Notes under the pieces: generated by a model
What the model saw: only the letters and a program-made list of their open reading frames with translations
Database searches by the model: none
What the model was told of the DNA's origin: nothing
Part shown: positions 1-11,179 of the stretch, in pieces
How positions within the stretch are numbered: the stretch's first letter is position 1
Layout: every line of letters begins with the position of its first letter
Program-made: the position numbers and the translations under genes
Assembly: GCA_024138015.1 (NCBI GenBank)
Contig: JAMXBB010000009.1
Span: forward strand, 46,840,842-46,904,841
Origin: Lumnitzera littorea
Lineage: Eukaryota; Streptophyta; Magnoliopsida; Myrtales; Combretaceae
Length of the DNA stretch: 64,000 nucleotides
Direction: 5' to 3'

Positions 1-590
1 CTCATGGAGGTCAAATACACCCATGGTGGTTTGGACATGCACTTGTGGTAGTCTGGGCCTGCAAGCAATGTGCTTATAGTGGTGCGTCCTTGTGCTATTG
101 ATGGTCTGAGGTTGTCAGTTGCAAGTCGTGGTTAGATTTACACCAGCAGTGAAGTGCAGTGGTCAGTCCATCTGGATTTGTTGGAGTGGTTGGGTGAGGT
201 GATTGTTGCTATAAGCATTGGTTGTTATATGAGAAAGGGATGGATGAAAAGAAGCCATGAATAGCTAAGTAATAGCCATTGATGGAGCTATGGTTATGAA
301 TTGCTATTCATGATTTTACATAATGGGAACTCCTCATAAAATTGCTATTACACATTTAATATGCAAGTACATGCAGTAATAGCCATTCCATAAGGAATAA
401 GGGGAGTGAAGGCCATTTTTCCAACTGAACATAGCAGTACAAGTTGAATATTGTAGATAGCGCATCGAAAATAAATTATAAATTAAATAAACTGAATGGA
501 AGCGGGTCTAAGATGAGAAAAGTACAAATAAAACATTATGCTATACTAAATTGATTGACACTTGAGATAACAGGTCTTGATAAGCAATAC
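1..590 (-). other. Intron 7 of NAPRT (5' part), no exon seen
   Basis: A consensus-like donor follows CAG at 591-593 on the minus strand. From there to the window edge I find no stretch that continues the NAPRT protein, so the intron is at least 590 bases long and the next exon lies outside the window. The first ~230 bases are richer in G and T on the plus strand than the rest. Nothing else is recognisable. Confidence 0.6.
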
Positions 591-3500
591 CTGGATTTTA
601 CTCAACCATGTCTGGACAAGACTGACAAAATCCTCGCATGTAGTTGAGCCGTCATAACTATTTAGTGACTTTTCTACTATCTCATCTGGGCTCTGCAATA
701 TATTATGTGACAATGTGAGGATAACTCTTTTATAAAACGATATGAGACAACTACAGTAAGATAAGTAAACTGAACAATTTAACTCCATTCTTATGCATGA
801 TTGTAATGGAGACAGTTTAGATCAACCAACATGTTGACAAAGTAAACGCAATTCAAATAGCGTACATATAGCAAATTTTTACTTTTGCTTTCTTAATACC
901 TTCTTAATGAATATGTTTTAAACATTATATGCATGTCTATGAACATCTACTCATCTTGCACATGTACATAATAACAATCCTGATTAATTAAACTGAGCTT
1001 GAATGAGAAACCTACCATAAATGAGCTGACAAAGGCATGTGAATGCGTTCCACGTAGTGGTATTCCAAATAACTTTCCAGCAGCTACATTACTGTAGTAA
1101 AATGGAAAAAAATCAGTAAATCCACTCAGATGACCAGTACAGAGATAATAATAGTAAAAATCTGCCCATGCAATTTTTCACAAGAGCAAAAAGATTTTAA
1201 AGAGCAACTTTTTACAATATCCATTATACTTATCATGACCTCAAGAGGTGCTAAATCAAAATGAAAATTGAACATTCACTGAACTAACTATAAAATTGTT
1301 TCAAGATGGGAAGTAGACATCTGTTTATATGCCATCTCTTTGCAGATCAGAAAACATATAGCTGGAGTATCCAATCCATATAAGTCATAGTTACAATTGA
1401 AGAAAAAATTACTTCCAAGAATCTTACCTTGTTGCATCAAATCCCCCCATATAGCAATACTTGGATGCACTAATACCACCATCAGGTCCCTACGTTAATA
1501 ATTGAAAACATGGTGAATATAATGTAAATTAAGAAGCACTTTGAGTAAGAATGATTTGTATTTTTCTGGTCAAGTCAAAGAGGAAGGGTGTCTAGAACCT
1601 GAGCACGCCTAAGCCCAAACTCGAGCAAAATTTTTGATTTTCCTGCAACAAACCGATGCCTTGCAGCATTTGTAGTTACCAATGATGCATAATTAACAAG
1701 ATTCGCAAATGGAGTTTCGAGCAATTGAACAACCTGCATACAGAGAAACACCTTATGATATATCTGAATCAGACAAGAAAAGAGCAAGAAGAATGAGAAA
1801 AACTTATTTCACTCACCGCAATTGGACCCTCAACTCTCAGCAATGGAACCTTTGGGAACACAACAGACCCCTCAGGAATTGCATAAACTTCAATGTCTGA
1901 ACAGTCTATTCCTCTGAGATAATCATAGAAGCCATCCTATGATTGCAAGAAGAAATTAGCCAACCATGCTCTGGAATCTGCATTACAAGGCACTATGCAG
2001 TGCAGTAGCTATTTTGGTATCTTCTAGAAATCAGATTCTATCTTCTAATTGATTTTTTCATTTTCATTTTCTTTTTTTTTTGCCCAGTGAGATGAAGATT
2101 ATGCAATCCTGTACACTTGGATAAATCAAAATCATCCATTTTCCACTTTAGAATCAACACATGATCTCAAAATGATTTCACAAAGGCTTTTCTTTTTCTT
2201 TTTTTGGGGAGTAAGTTCCGCAAAGGCAATTTCTCATAAACCGAAGGGGTAGTTTCCCCAGCCTTGTGCTCCTTGGCCATGTGTCTTTTCAGATTAATGA
2301 GGTTATATGATCTTCCAACTCTAGACACCAAGGATACAGGTTGCTTTAAAGTATCCTATTCTATTAACCCCACAAACCAATTAGGGTCTTGTATCTGGGA
2401 AAGTATATTCTATACTATCTGAATACGCATCTGGCAACTCCTGCCAACACCTTAGCAGAAGCACCGTATAAAACTAAATAGATCAAAATGCCCCTCGCAT
2501 GCTTACAAACAGTTTTTAATAACTCTTTATACACCTTATGCATTGTTAGTAAATGAAAAAAAAAAAAAAAAAATCTCTTTGCAGAGACACACAAATTGAT
2601 CATCAAATCTTGAAGACACTTAAAAACATAATTCTCTAAGCAAAGGCTGTAGTAGTTCAAGGACCTCTTTTATTTGGGGAAGCAACGATTGGTCAGACAA
2701 ATATAGTTATATCTTTATCATAAGCCAGACTGCCTAATAGATACAGGTGTTTATGAGAGAGTTCCATGAAGGCAATAGAATATTTTACCTCACACGATGG
2801 AGGCAAGGTTTCCCTAAGGAAATTGATTTCATCCTCTGATAATTTAAAATTGGCAATGAACCTTATGCATTCTTCCAAGCCAGCAAAGACTGTGTATTCA
2901 CCGCCAAAGGGATTCTTCCGGAAGTACAAGTCAAATCTGTAGAGAATTTCAAATAACACAATTGATCAATGACTCAGCAACATGGTAATCATCCGATCAA
3001 TCTAGTGATCACATATTTCCAAGTGCTATTGGCCTACAAGTAATTGAATGGACTAAAAAAAGGAATTTAAAATCGAAAGAACAAAGATTCTTCTAAAATT
3101 TAGAAAGTAATGGTTCATGGGAGTGGAAGGTAACCATTATGATCAATCAAATCCCAGAAGACCACTAGCTAACAAGCATTTATCAACATTCAAATACCAT
3201 CCAACATAAGTCCATTCTGAGGTCCTAATTATTTATGATTCTGCCATGTCTCACACCAGAAAAGATCACAAAGTAAGCATAGCAAGATAGAAGTACTCAC
3301 TATGAAATAATTTCATTACAAGTTTAGCATATCAAGTAGATGGATTGCGCGATTCCATGAATTTATATCACATGTTACAATCACCAAAAAAGTGGGAAAT
3401 TTTGTCGTTCATCCATTAATTGAATTAAATAAATCCATTTAGCACTCAAATTATATGATTGGGTGCTGGTACTCAATCGATTGAATAATCTCGTTTTAAT

Positions 3501-3752
3501 CTGAAGCAAATTTCTTAGTATACATTAAAGTAAGTTGATTAAGCTAAAGTTATACAACTCTGCAATTACAGAATTTGCAAAATAACCATTTCTTCATACA
3601 ACTGAAACTAACCACTAACCAACCATAAACAATAACTAACTAACTATAACACCAAAAGGAAAACAAATTAAAAAACAAAAAAAATTAAATTTAAATACTG
3701 ACAGAACATAACTAACTCAGCAGGGGAAGAGAAAAATGCAAACAGGAAAGGG

Positions 3753-3783
<31 letters not shown>

Positions 3784-3942
3784 TACAGACACGGCACGTT
3801 CCTGATGCTTGCCGGCTTTCCAATAAGCATAGGCCATGGTGAACTGATAAAGATCCGTCAAAAGAGGCGTTACCATCGGGTTAGTCGGACCTTCCATGAC
3901 CCCACCCGATTCATCCGAACTAAGACCATTAGGTTCCACCAT
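591..3942 (-). CDS. NAPRT: Nicotinate phosphoribosyltransferase, first seven coding exons (3' part off-window)
   Basis: Cytosolic enzyme that joins nicotinate to PRPP to give nicotinate mononucleotide, the entry step of Preiss-Handler NAD salvage. Coding exons, read on the minus strand: 3942-3791, 2936-2789, 1936-1817, 1733-1599, 1489-1428, 1091-1016 and 692-591. All visible introns have GT donors and AG acceptors, and the phases join without a break to 265 codons. The family is usually about 550 residues, so roughly half is missing to the left. The ATG at 3942 opens MVEPNG and is followed by the family signature PLLTDLYQFTMAYAYWKAG (residues ~26-44). Later blocks are FRKNPFGGEYTVFAGLEE, SLVTTNAARHRFVAGKSK, the glycine-rich GPDGGISASKYCYMGGFD and the conserved RGTHSHAF histidine block in exon 6, then SPDEIVEKSLNS in exon 7. 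No stop or frameshift is seen. Exon joins were made by eye; identification is from remembered plant NAPRT sequences. Confidence 0.95.
3759..3783. repeat. (GA)n microsatellite in NAPRT intron 1
   Basis: About 12 GA units. In the NAPRT sense direction this is a (CT)n run starting only about 7 bases inside intron 1, right behind the 5' splice donor at 3790-3789. Confidence 0.95.
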
Positions 3943-4150
3943 TTTTCTTGTAATTAGAACACGACTTTCTTCCTAGGGCTTTGGATGTGGAAATCAGCAA
4001 AATTCGATTTGCTCCTCTTCTTTTCTTCTCTCGTGTTCTCGAGCTTATGAATGTATATGGAGGTTTGTATAACTATTGTGCTGTTGTGCATGTATCTGAC
4101 TATTTTACTATATAATGAGTATATATATATGGATGGATATAAATATTCGA
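3943..4150 (-). promoter_or_regulatory. NAPRT 5' UTR and likely core promoter
   Basis: On the minus strand a purine-rich leader (about 3945-4040) precedes the ATG. A TATA-like run (TATATATATAC, then ATTATATAG) lies about 4107-4131, some 165-190 bases upstream of the ATG. This spacing suits a plant core promoter with a short leader. It is inferred from composition and position only. Confidence 0.45.
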
Positions 4151-4183
4151 GACCTGATAACGGAAGCCTGACGCGTACGATGG

Positions 4184-4184
<1 letters not shown>

Positions 4185-4218
<34 letters not shown>
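4185..4218. repeat. (GA)n microsatellite upstream of NAPRT
   Basis: About 17 uninterrupted GA units, reading (TC)n on the NAPRT sense strand, some 245-275 bases upstream of the ATG and just upstream of the TATA-like run. TC runs near plant core promoters can act as pyrimidine-patch elements; that role is an inference here. Confidence 0.95.
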
Positions 4219-4222
<4 letters not shown>

Positions 4223-4249
4223 CTGAAGAAAAAACATTCAAAATGGACA

Positions 4250-5061
4250 AATTCTATGCATCAACTTAAAACGGAAAGTTTTTATAAAAGAAAGAAAAAA
4301 AACTTAAAATATTCCATTTTCATAAAAATGTTTCTTTTTTGTTATAATTTTTTTTATATATGAAAATATTAGAGGGATTTTTTTATCCGTTTCAAGCTTA
4401 ACACTTGGAAATTATCTATTGTCTTTCTAACTTTTTATTTCTTCTTATTTTTAGTATCTTTTTGGCATTTATTCAAAATTGTGTTTGCTAAGAATAAAGT
4501 AACAAAAAAGGAAAAAAAAAAACATAAGTACATATATCTTCTTATAAAATTAAATAATATAAGTGCTTATAAAATGAACTTGTCTACCATTTACTACATT
4601 CACTTTTACAAAAATCTAATTAAAATAATCCCCTTTCAATACATAAAATAGAGATGTTAAACATTTTTTTACTAAAATTACATGAATTTTAACTTTTTAA
4701 TTTGCACATTCATATCACCTTCTTCATCATAATTATAAAATTGAAATATGTAAGATTTAAATAAATAAGATTTTTTTTAAACGTTAGATTTCAAATAGAT
4801 ATGGATTGAGAAAAAATAAATATAGATAAAAATAATAAGGATAAAAGGACTATCCAAACAAACTAATACAAGGACTGGTTATTTGATATCATATGCAAAA
4901 GAGTAGCTTAGAATTTTTCTTAATAGACCCAAGATGGTAATATTTTTATATGATATGAAATAGTGCAAGAAAGGTGTAGAGTAGACCTAAAGAAGGGCTA
5001 GTTCCTACCGAGAAACCAAACCAGAACTCACTTGATAGCTCATCAACTTAGCTTGGAACTG
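4250..5061. other. AT-rich intergenic DNA
   Basis: Long A and T runs with no coding frame of interest, no clear terminal repeats and no recognisable element. It separates the NAPRT promoter from the hAT debris. Confidence 0.6.
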
Positions 5062-6085
5062 TAGGGGCTGAGTCCAAACCGGAATTGGACCTACTAGGCC
5101 AGGCGAGTCTAGATAATTCAAACATGTCAACCTGCTTAAATCGGCGGGTCAGTGACTTGACTCGCCGATTCACTCAAGTCATTAAAAAAAAAGAAAAAGA
5201 AAAAGCATGTTTGATTGGATGTGATCTTTGTTTGCTTTCTCTTTTGTGGAAAATTGTAATACATGTCAGACATTTTTTGAAAATGTAAGATTGAAGTCAT
5301 TCTCACATTGTGGAAAATTGGTGAAGATGTCAAACATTTGTTTAAATTGGACATTTTGAATTAGAGAATTTGAATACATTTAACGCATGGAATTTGAACA
5401 CCGACACATACAGTGAAGGAATTGAATTTTTTCAAATGCTCAGAATAACTTTTCAACGTATTAAACGGTATATGGATAGATGAAATTCACAATTACTTTG
5501 TTCATTTTGCAAAGAAGAGAAGAGCGTTTTGAAAAGAAGAGAAAACCATTCTGAAAATATGCATGCATAATAAAAGAACAACAATTGTTTTGATAATAAT
5601 ATAATAGACGTTTTGAAAAGTTGATTTCAAAATTTTAAACTCAAATACATAGACTATCTATTGATAACAAAACTCATTCATCTCTCACGAAAAAATCATA
5701 CTATAGACTATACTCATCTCATTCGCTTTGCGCTAATTTCTTTGGCAATAATATTTTTCACAATAGTTAAAGTTTTTCTTATTGAAGTTTATTTTTGTTC
5801 GCTATACTTATTTACAAAACATGTTTACTTGGAATAATACACTTTATTTCTGTTTACAACTATATTTTTTACTAAACTCTACTAAAAACATTTTTCTTAA
5901 AACCATAATTTTTACTACACACAATATAAAAATTTTCAACCTATATACACGTAATACTTTGTCTTTATTTCCCCCTTTTGTTTTTCAGTTACAGTTTTAC
6001 GTAAAACACTAGAAATATGAATGGATCGTTTTTTGTGTAGATTTTCTTCTAGTAAGAAAGAATTTAATGAGAAAGGAAGAAAACC

Positions 6086-8113
6086 CAGAATGAGCAACCC
6101 CTCGATGTTGATGATGATAGTGTCCACCGTAACTTCACTAGCGAATGAATTGAGGATTTGTTAGAGTCTCTTACAATTCCTCCTGGTTTTGAATATCAAA
6201 CTTCGTACTAGTGGGAAGAACCTGAAAAGGGTAACGACGATGTGGTTGCAGGTGGATATTATGTCGAGGAGTTGCCATGAGGCGATCCAGGTAAACCCTC
6301 GAGACCTGGGAAATTCGATATATTTTTGAAATATTTCATTAAAATTGCTGATGAATGTAGGAATTTACGTACGCAATGCAACTATTGTATTGCAAACTAT
6401 GCGTGGAAAAAGGGTGACAAGTATGGTACACTAACAAGGCACTTGTGAAGGAAGCATCTAGGAAAGTATGGTATTGATAAGTCTTAGCATCAAATTGCAT
6501 GTAGTAGTAGTTCTCAATCCTCAACATTGTTCAAGTATGATGTGGAAAGGCAAAAAATGGCATTGGCACAACACATCACCAATGTACATCTTTGTCTCAA
6601 CTCAGGTAAGTGTAAGTCTCGTCTCTGGTATGAACAGGAGTCATTAAACCTAAACACGTGTTTGTTTGATACCAAAACAATGCGCAAAGCCAACCAACAA
6701 TTGTATCACAAAGGTAAGAGAGAGTTGGCTGCAATGTTCAGCTCCTTAGATATACAAGTATCAATATGTGCGGATATATAGACTGATAGGTGGCAAGAAA
6801 ATTTATATATAGGAGTAACTTGTCATTGGATATATAATAAATGACAACTAAATAAAAGGTTGTTGGCCCTTAGGCTCTTCAATGAACTACACAAAGCATA
6901 GGCAATATATAGGATAATATCTATCATTCTAGAGGAGCATCATTTGTTTTGTAAAATATTTTCAATTAGTTTTGATAATGCTATTGCAAACACTACATCT
7001 ATAATTGAAGCCCAAAATCTTTGCTAACCTGATTTGGGAGGAACATTTTTTCACATAAGATGTGTATGCTACATTTTAAATTTGTGTGTCAAAAAAGGTA
7101 TTGAAACTCTGGAATATAAAGTAACTCTAATAAGGTATGCGATTAAAACTATTATAGAAAAACCCTCTATCCATAGAATGTGGAGGGACTTTTGCAAAGA
7201 GAATGGTAAAAGGTATAAAAAATTTAAAAAAGATGTAAAACATCGCTGAAATTCAACATATGATATGTTGCAAAGTACAATTACATATAAAGAATTGCCA
7301 TATAGGTTTTGCATGCATCATATTCAAGAAGCTAAGATTCATACAAGAGATTGGGATATTTGTAATAAGTTACTATAAGCATTCAAAGTTTTTTATGATA
7401 CTACTAATACTTTTTTTTAAGTGTACAGGTCTAGTGTACATTATTTCATAATAGAGGCCGTCAACATTGTTGCAGCTCTACTCGATGTGCATTGGGACCC
7501 AATATTGCAAATGTGTGTTGTTGAGATGATGGAGAAGTAGCTATAGTATTACAGGGAAATTCCCTCCATCTACCTTTTTGCTACTTTTTTAGACCTTTAA
7601 TGTAGAATAGAAGTTCTTCAAGACTATTTGAATATGTACTATCAGATTATTGATAACCTTTCTGATACGTAAGATATATATATGCTATAAGTGTAACAAA
7701 TGAGCTTCATCAAGCAATGGACGAAATGAATACGTTGTTCTAGTATTTCTCCTACACATATGGTGGGCAAGTTGTGGTCACTCCATCTTCTCCCCTAATA
7801 ACAAGCAACTACTCTTTTGCAGGGAAGAAGCTACTAGCATAAAAGTTAAGCCTCATAGGTTTAGAGGACAACAGTAAAAGCTACAGCACTATCTAAATAT
7901 CGATTTTGAGTTTACTGATAATGTTGGTATCCATGACTTCAACATTCTTGAGTGGTAGAAATTGCTCAGAAAAACATATTTGATTCTATCTCACATAGCT
8001 CGACTTGTTCTTATCGCCCTAGCTTCAACAGTGGTAGTAGAGCAAGTATTTAGTAACGTTGGACTTATCCTCGATGACAGTCGTGCCTCTTTAAGCCCCC
8101 TCAACATAAAAGC
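6086..8113 (+). pseudogene. hAT transposase pseudogene, N-terminal and central part
   Basis: Decayed transposase of the hAT superfamily, translatable only across several stops and frameshifts. In order: an acidic N-terminus; a BED zinc finger with Cys codons at 6377 and 6386 and His codons at 6440 and 6455 (C-x2-C-x17-H-x4-H, a TGA lying between the histidines); a segment ending MFSSLDIQVSICADI; a central part with HIRCVCYILNLCVKKG (about 7050-7100); and the hATC dimerisation domain from about 7960 (SHIARLVLIALAST, then VFSNVG, LDDSRASLSPLNIK). The domain stops exactly at 8113, where an LTR retrotransposon begins. The order of domains is that of RICESLEEPER/Ac-like plant hAT proteins. Activity is excluded by the many stops. 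Confidence 0.9.
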
Positions 8114-9206
8114 TGTTAAACCTAAGGTTCATTATTTGATTTTGATGAGAACAACACAAAAGCTATATATCTAAACATGTTATTTTTGAAGAGAATAAAA
8201 CAAGCGGATGACTAAACCAAGTATTATTTGTTTATATTGAGGTAATTAAATAAGATCGATTAATTTGCTTAAACAATAAATATATCAATTATCTCTATAG
8301 GAAATTCAATCTTTTAAATGGTGATCAAATGATCATGAAGTTGGATTGCAAAGTATATTTGTTTATTGTGTGTTAAAAGAATTTTCAGATGATATTTGGC
8401 CTATCGGGTTGATGGCTTAAGGAAAAACCAGGTTAACGATATAAAGCCTTGAAAAAACAATCACTAACTTGAAGGAACGGGCATGTTGGTTAACTTATCG
8501 ATGTTCATGCCAGTAGAGTATTTTGTTACTAGTATACCAGTAATACAAGGAGCCGGCATACCAGTAAGTCTGATTTAAGTAGCCGTTGGAGTATTTAATG
8601 CGCGGTAACGGGAAAACTTTAGTGAGTTGATATAAAAAGCTCAACAACCCAACTAAGGGCAATTAAGATACAATATTCTACTGCAATATTCGAACATTCT
8701 TTTGTGTTCTTATTATCTATTGTTCTCATTGTCTCTTATACCCTAATTTGCCAATATTTAGAGAGTTTGAAGTGTAGTGCTTATGAGCTATTAGTTGCAA
8801 AGTATTAAGAGTTGAAAGCATTACACCAATAATTCTTGAGATTGAGTTTTGTGTTGTGAGTAAAGATTGTGATTTGTGTTGAGAATTGTGAGTAAGAAAC
8901 TTGTGTAATCAAGTTTGTATGTGTGTAGCTCTTAGAACTTGGATTGAGAAATCAATAAAGTGGTACGAAGTCCTCGATTGGAGGCATTGTGTATCCATAG
9001 AGAGTAGGGGGCGATCTAAACTCTACGTTAAATCTGGGCTTGATCTTCTTTATTTTTATCTCTTTTAATTTCCACATTTATTATTATTTTATTGTTGCTT
9101 TGATTACCTTTATTATTGCATCTAGTTGTTTATATAAAAAGAGAATTGCAATTTGTCCTTAAAACTCAATTCAGCTCCTTTCTTGAGTTTAGCCTAGTGT
9201 TCTTCA
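8114..9206 (+). repeat. 5' LTR of the Sirevirus-like element
   Basis: 1,093 bases, TG...CA. It contains a cluster of imperfect GGCATGCCGGTA-type palindromes (8476-8567), then a TATA box at 8631, and the block around 8970-9030 (GGAGGCATTG, GTAGGGGGCG) shared with the related LTR at 21.5-22.5 kb. It aligns over its whole length with 14054-15147. Confidence 0.95.
8631..8638 (+). promoter_or_regulatory. LTR TATA box
   Basis: TATAAAAA after GAGTTGA, conserved in the 3' LTR at 14571. It lies about 65 bases downstream of the palindrome cluster, in the position expected for the U3/R boundary promoter. Confidence 0.7.
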
Positions 9207-9207
9207 A

Positions 9208-9224
9208 TTAGTATCAAAGCTAGT
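9208..9224 (+). promoter_or_regulatory. Primer binding site (initiator tRNA-Met type)
   Basis: TTAGTATCAAAGCTAGT begins 1 base after the LTR. It matches the usual plant copia site TGGTATCAGAGCC with a few substitutions. Confidence 0.85.
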
Positions 9225-9263
9225 CTCTAAATCTTTGCTTAATCATATATTAGAGTAAAGATA

Positions 9264-10945
9264 ATGACCCTAAGCTTTATGGAAGGTCATGCTATAAATA
9301 GACTACCATTCTTAACTAGGAATAATTATCCTTATTGAAAATGTAGGATGAATATATTCTTAAAAGTACAAAATAGATTGTTGTGGTAAGTAGTGGATAA
9401 AGAACCATTCAAGATAAAAGGCAAGGAAGAAAATAATTACACCGATAATGATTGGAAGTTGTTAGACTTAAATGAAATAGCTATGAATATCTTACATTGT
9501 GCCATTAATGAAAATGACTTTGATAGAGTTTGTACATGTAAGAGTACTAAGGAAATTCGGGAAGAATTAAAAAGTATATATGATGGAACTAGTCAAGTAA
9601 GAGATACAAATATAAGCTTATTATGTGGACAATTTGAAAACTTTAGAATGGATCCAAATAAAACTATTAATGAGATGCATAATAGATTCATCAATATCAT
9701 CAATCCTTTGAGTGTTATTAGAAAGATATTTACTAATTTTGAAATAAATTCCAAAGTTCTTAGATTTTTGCCAAGAGATTGGGAAGCCAAGAGAACTATG
9801 ATTGAAAAAGCTCATGATCTTAACATAATGTCAAAAGAGTAACTATCTTAACATAATGTCAAAAGAGTAACTATCTTAACATAATGTCAAAAGAGTAACT
9901 TTTTGGAACTCTTAAAACTCATGAGATGGTTAAGAGGCAAGGAGAAGAATCTAAGAAGAAAACAATTGTTTTAAAGGCAACTAAGGAGAGCTCAAGTAGT
10001 GATGAAAGAGAGGATGATGATGATGATGATGATATGACCATGATCACGAGAAATTCTAAGAAATTCATGAAGTTCAATAGAAAATTAGCGAAAGATAAGG
10101 ATGAAAACATATCTTGATCAAGGAAGGAGAAGAAGGAAGCAATTAGGTGCTATAACTGTCAAAAACCGGGTCACATTCAACAATATTGCCTGGATCTTAA
10201 TAAAGCCGAGAAAGGAGCAAGGAAAAAGGCTATGATGACAACTTGGTGTGATAGCGATTCAAGTGATTCAGATGAGGAAATGTGCTTCATGGCCATAGAA
10301 AATGAGGTATGTTCTACTTCTAGTGATTTTTTATTTGATGAGCTTAGAAATATATATGATGAGTTACTTAAAAAATTTATTAAGGTTCAAAAGAAAAACA
10401 AGGTGATGAAACAAATAATGATTGAAATAGGAAGTAAATTTGATCTATTTAGAAATGAATATAATAAAGTGAATGATGTCAAAGAAAGTTTAGAGGAAGA
10501 TAATGAGTACTTAAGATTAGAAGTTGATAAATTAAATAAAAATAATGAAGAATTGAATCTTAGGAATGAGGAGTTGGCTAAGGAAAACGATCAATTGAAA
10601 TAAAAGTGTAATTCCTTTAAAACAAAAGTTGAAAGCATGAAAAATGAAGATAATATGGTTGATAGGCTAGGAGAGCTTTAAATTAAAAGTGCTATCTTGA
10701 AGTCTAGCCTAAATGATTCAAAAGAAACTATAGTCAAGTTTGTGAATGAAGAAAAGAATTTAGATAAGCTCCTTGGCTCTCAAAGGTAAAGATTGAACAA
10801 AACTAAAATTAGCTATATTAGGGAATATATTTACAAGTCTTACAAAAATTACTTTATAAAAGCAACAACTAAAACTTGTAATTATTATGGTAGATATGGC
10901 CATATTGCACATACGTTTGCAATACCAATTTGAGTCATATAGGTA
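9264..10945 (+). pseudogene. gag pseudogene of the Sirevirus-like element
   Basis: Capsid/nucleocapsid gene of the LTR element, broken by stops. From the ATG at 9264 the frame meets TGA and TAA near 9336-9386, then runs open 9393-9842 through a UBN2/copia-type Gag domain. A triplicated 28-bp segment then adds stops and shifts the frame. After it come an acidic Asp run (10015-10036), a CCHC knuckle CYNCQKPGHIQQYC (about 10150-10192), an open frame 10232-10603 rich in Asn/Glu/Leu heptads that looks like a coiled coil, and a second decayed knuckle-like motif CNYYGRYGHIAH near 10876-10920. A long Gag with a coiled coil and a second finger is typical of Sireviruses. Nothing resembling the integrase start follows. 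Confidence 0.88.
9819..9900 (+). repeat. 28-bp tandem triplication inside gag
   Basis: Three near-identical units start at 9819, 9847 and 9875. Each ends in AAAAGAGTAACT and so brings a TAA stop. Since 28 is not a multiple of three, each unit also shifts the frame. The unit falls in the conserved stretch between the Gag domain and the knuckle. Confidence 0.95.
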
Positions 10946-11179
10946 AAATAGTTTAGGTTCCAAAAGGATAAGGATATATTATTGCAACTAACCACAAAGA
11001 ACCCAAACTCATATGGATACCAAAGAAGTAATCATATTTTTTTGTAGGAACTTCAAGTTAGAGCAACTTAAGAAACTCGAATGGAGAATGCTCAAAGAAA
11101 ATTCGAAGTGCCTTTAACATGGTATTTGATTTAAGAAACTCATTCAAGTAGTCTCTATAGAATAACTAACATATTTTGT

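Noticed and set aside
3736..4269. Open frames of about 73-98 codons on both strands around the NAPRT start, with Arg-Glu or Leu-Ser runs
   Set aside because: They are translations of the (GA)n/(TC)n microsatellites and lie across exon 1 and its leader; the NAPRT frame explains the region.
9926..10117. Open frame opposite and within the Asp-rich (GAT)n tract as a separate acidic protein gene
   Set aside because: It is the decayed gag frame between the triplication and the zinc knuckle; the minus-strand serine run is its shadow.
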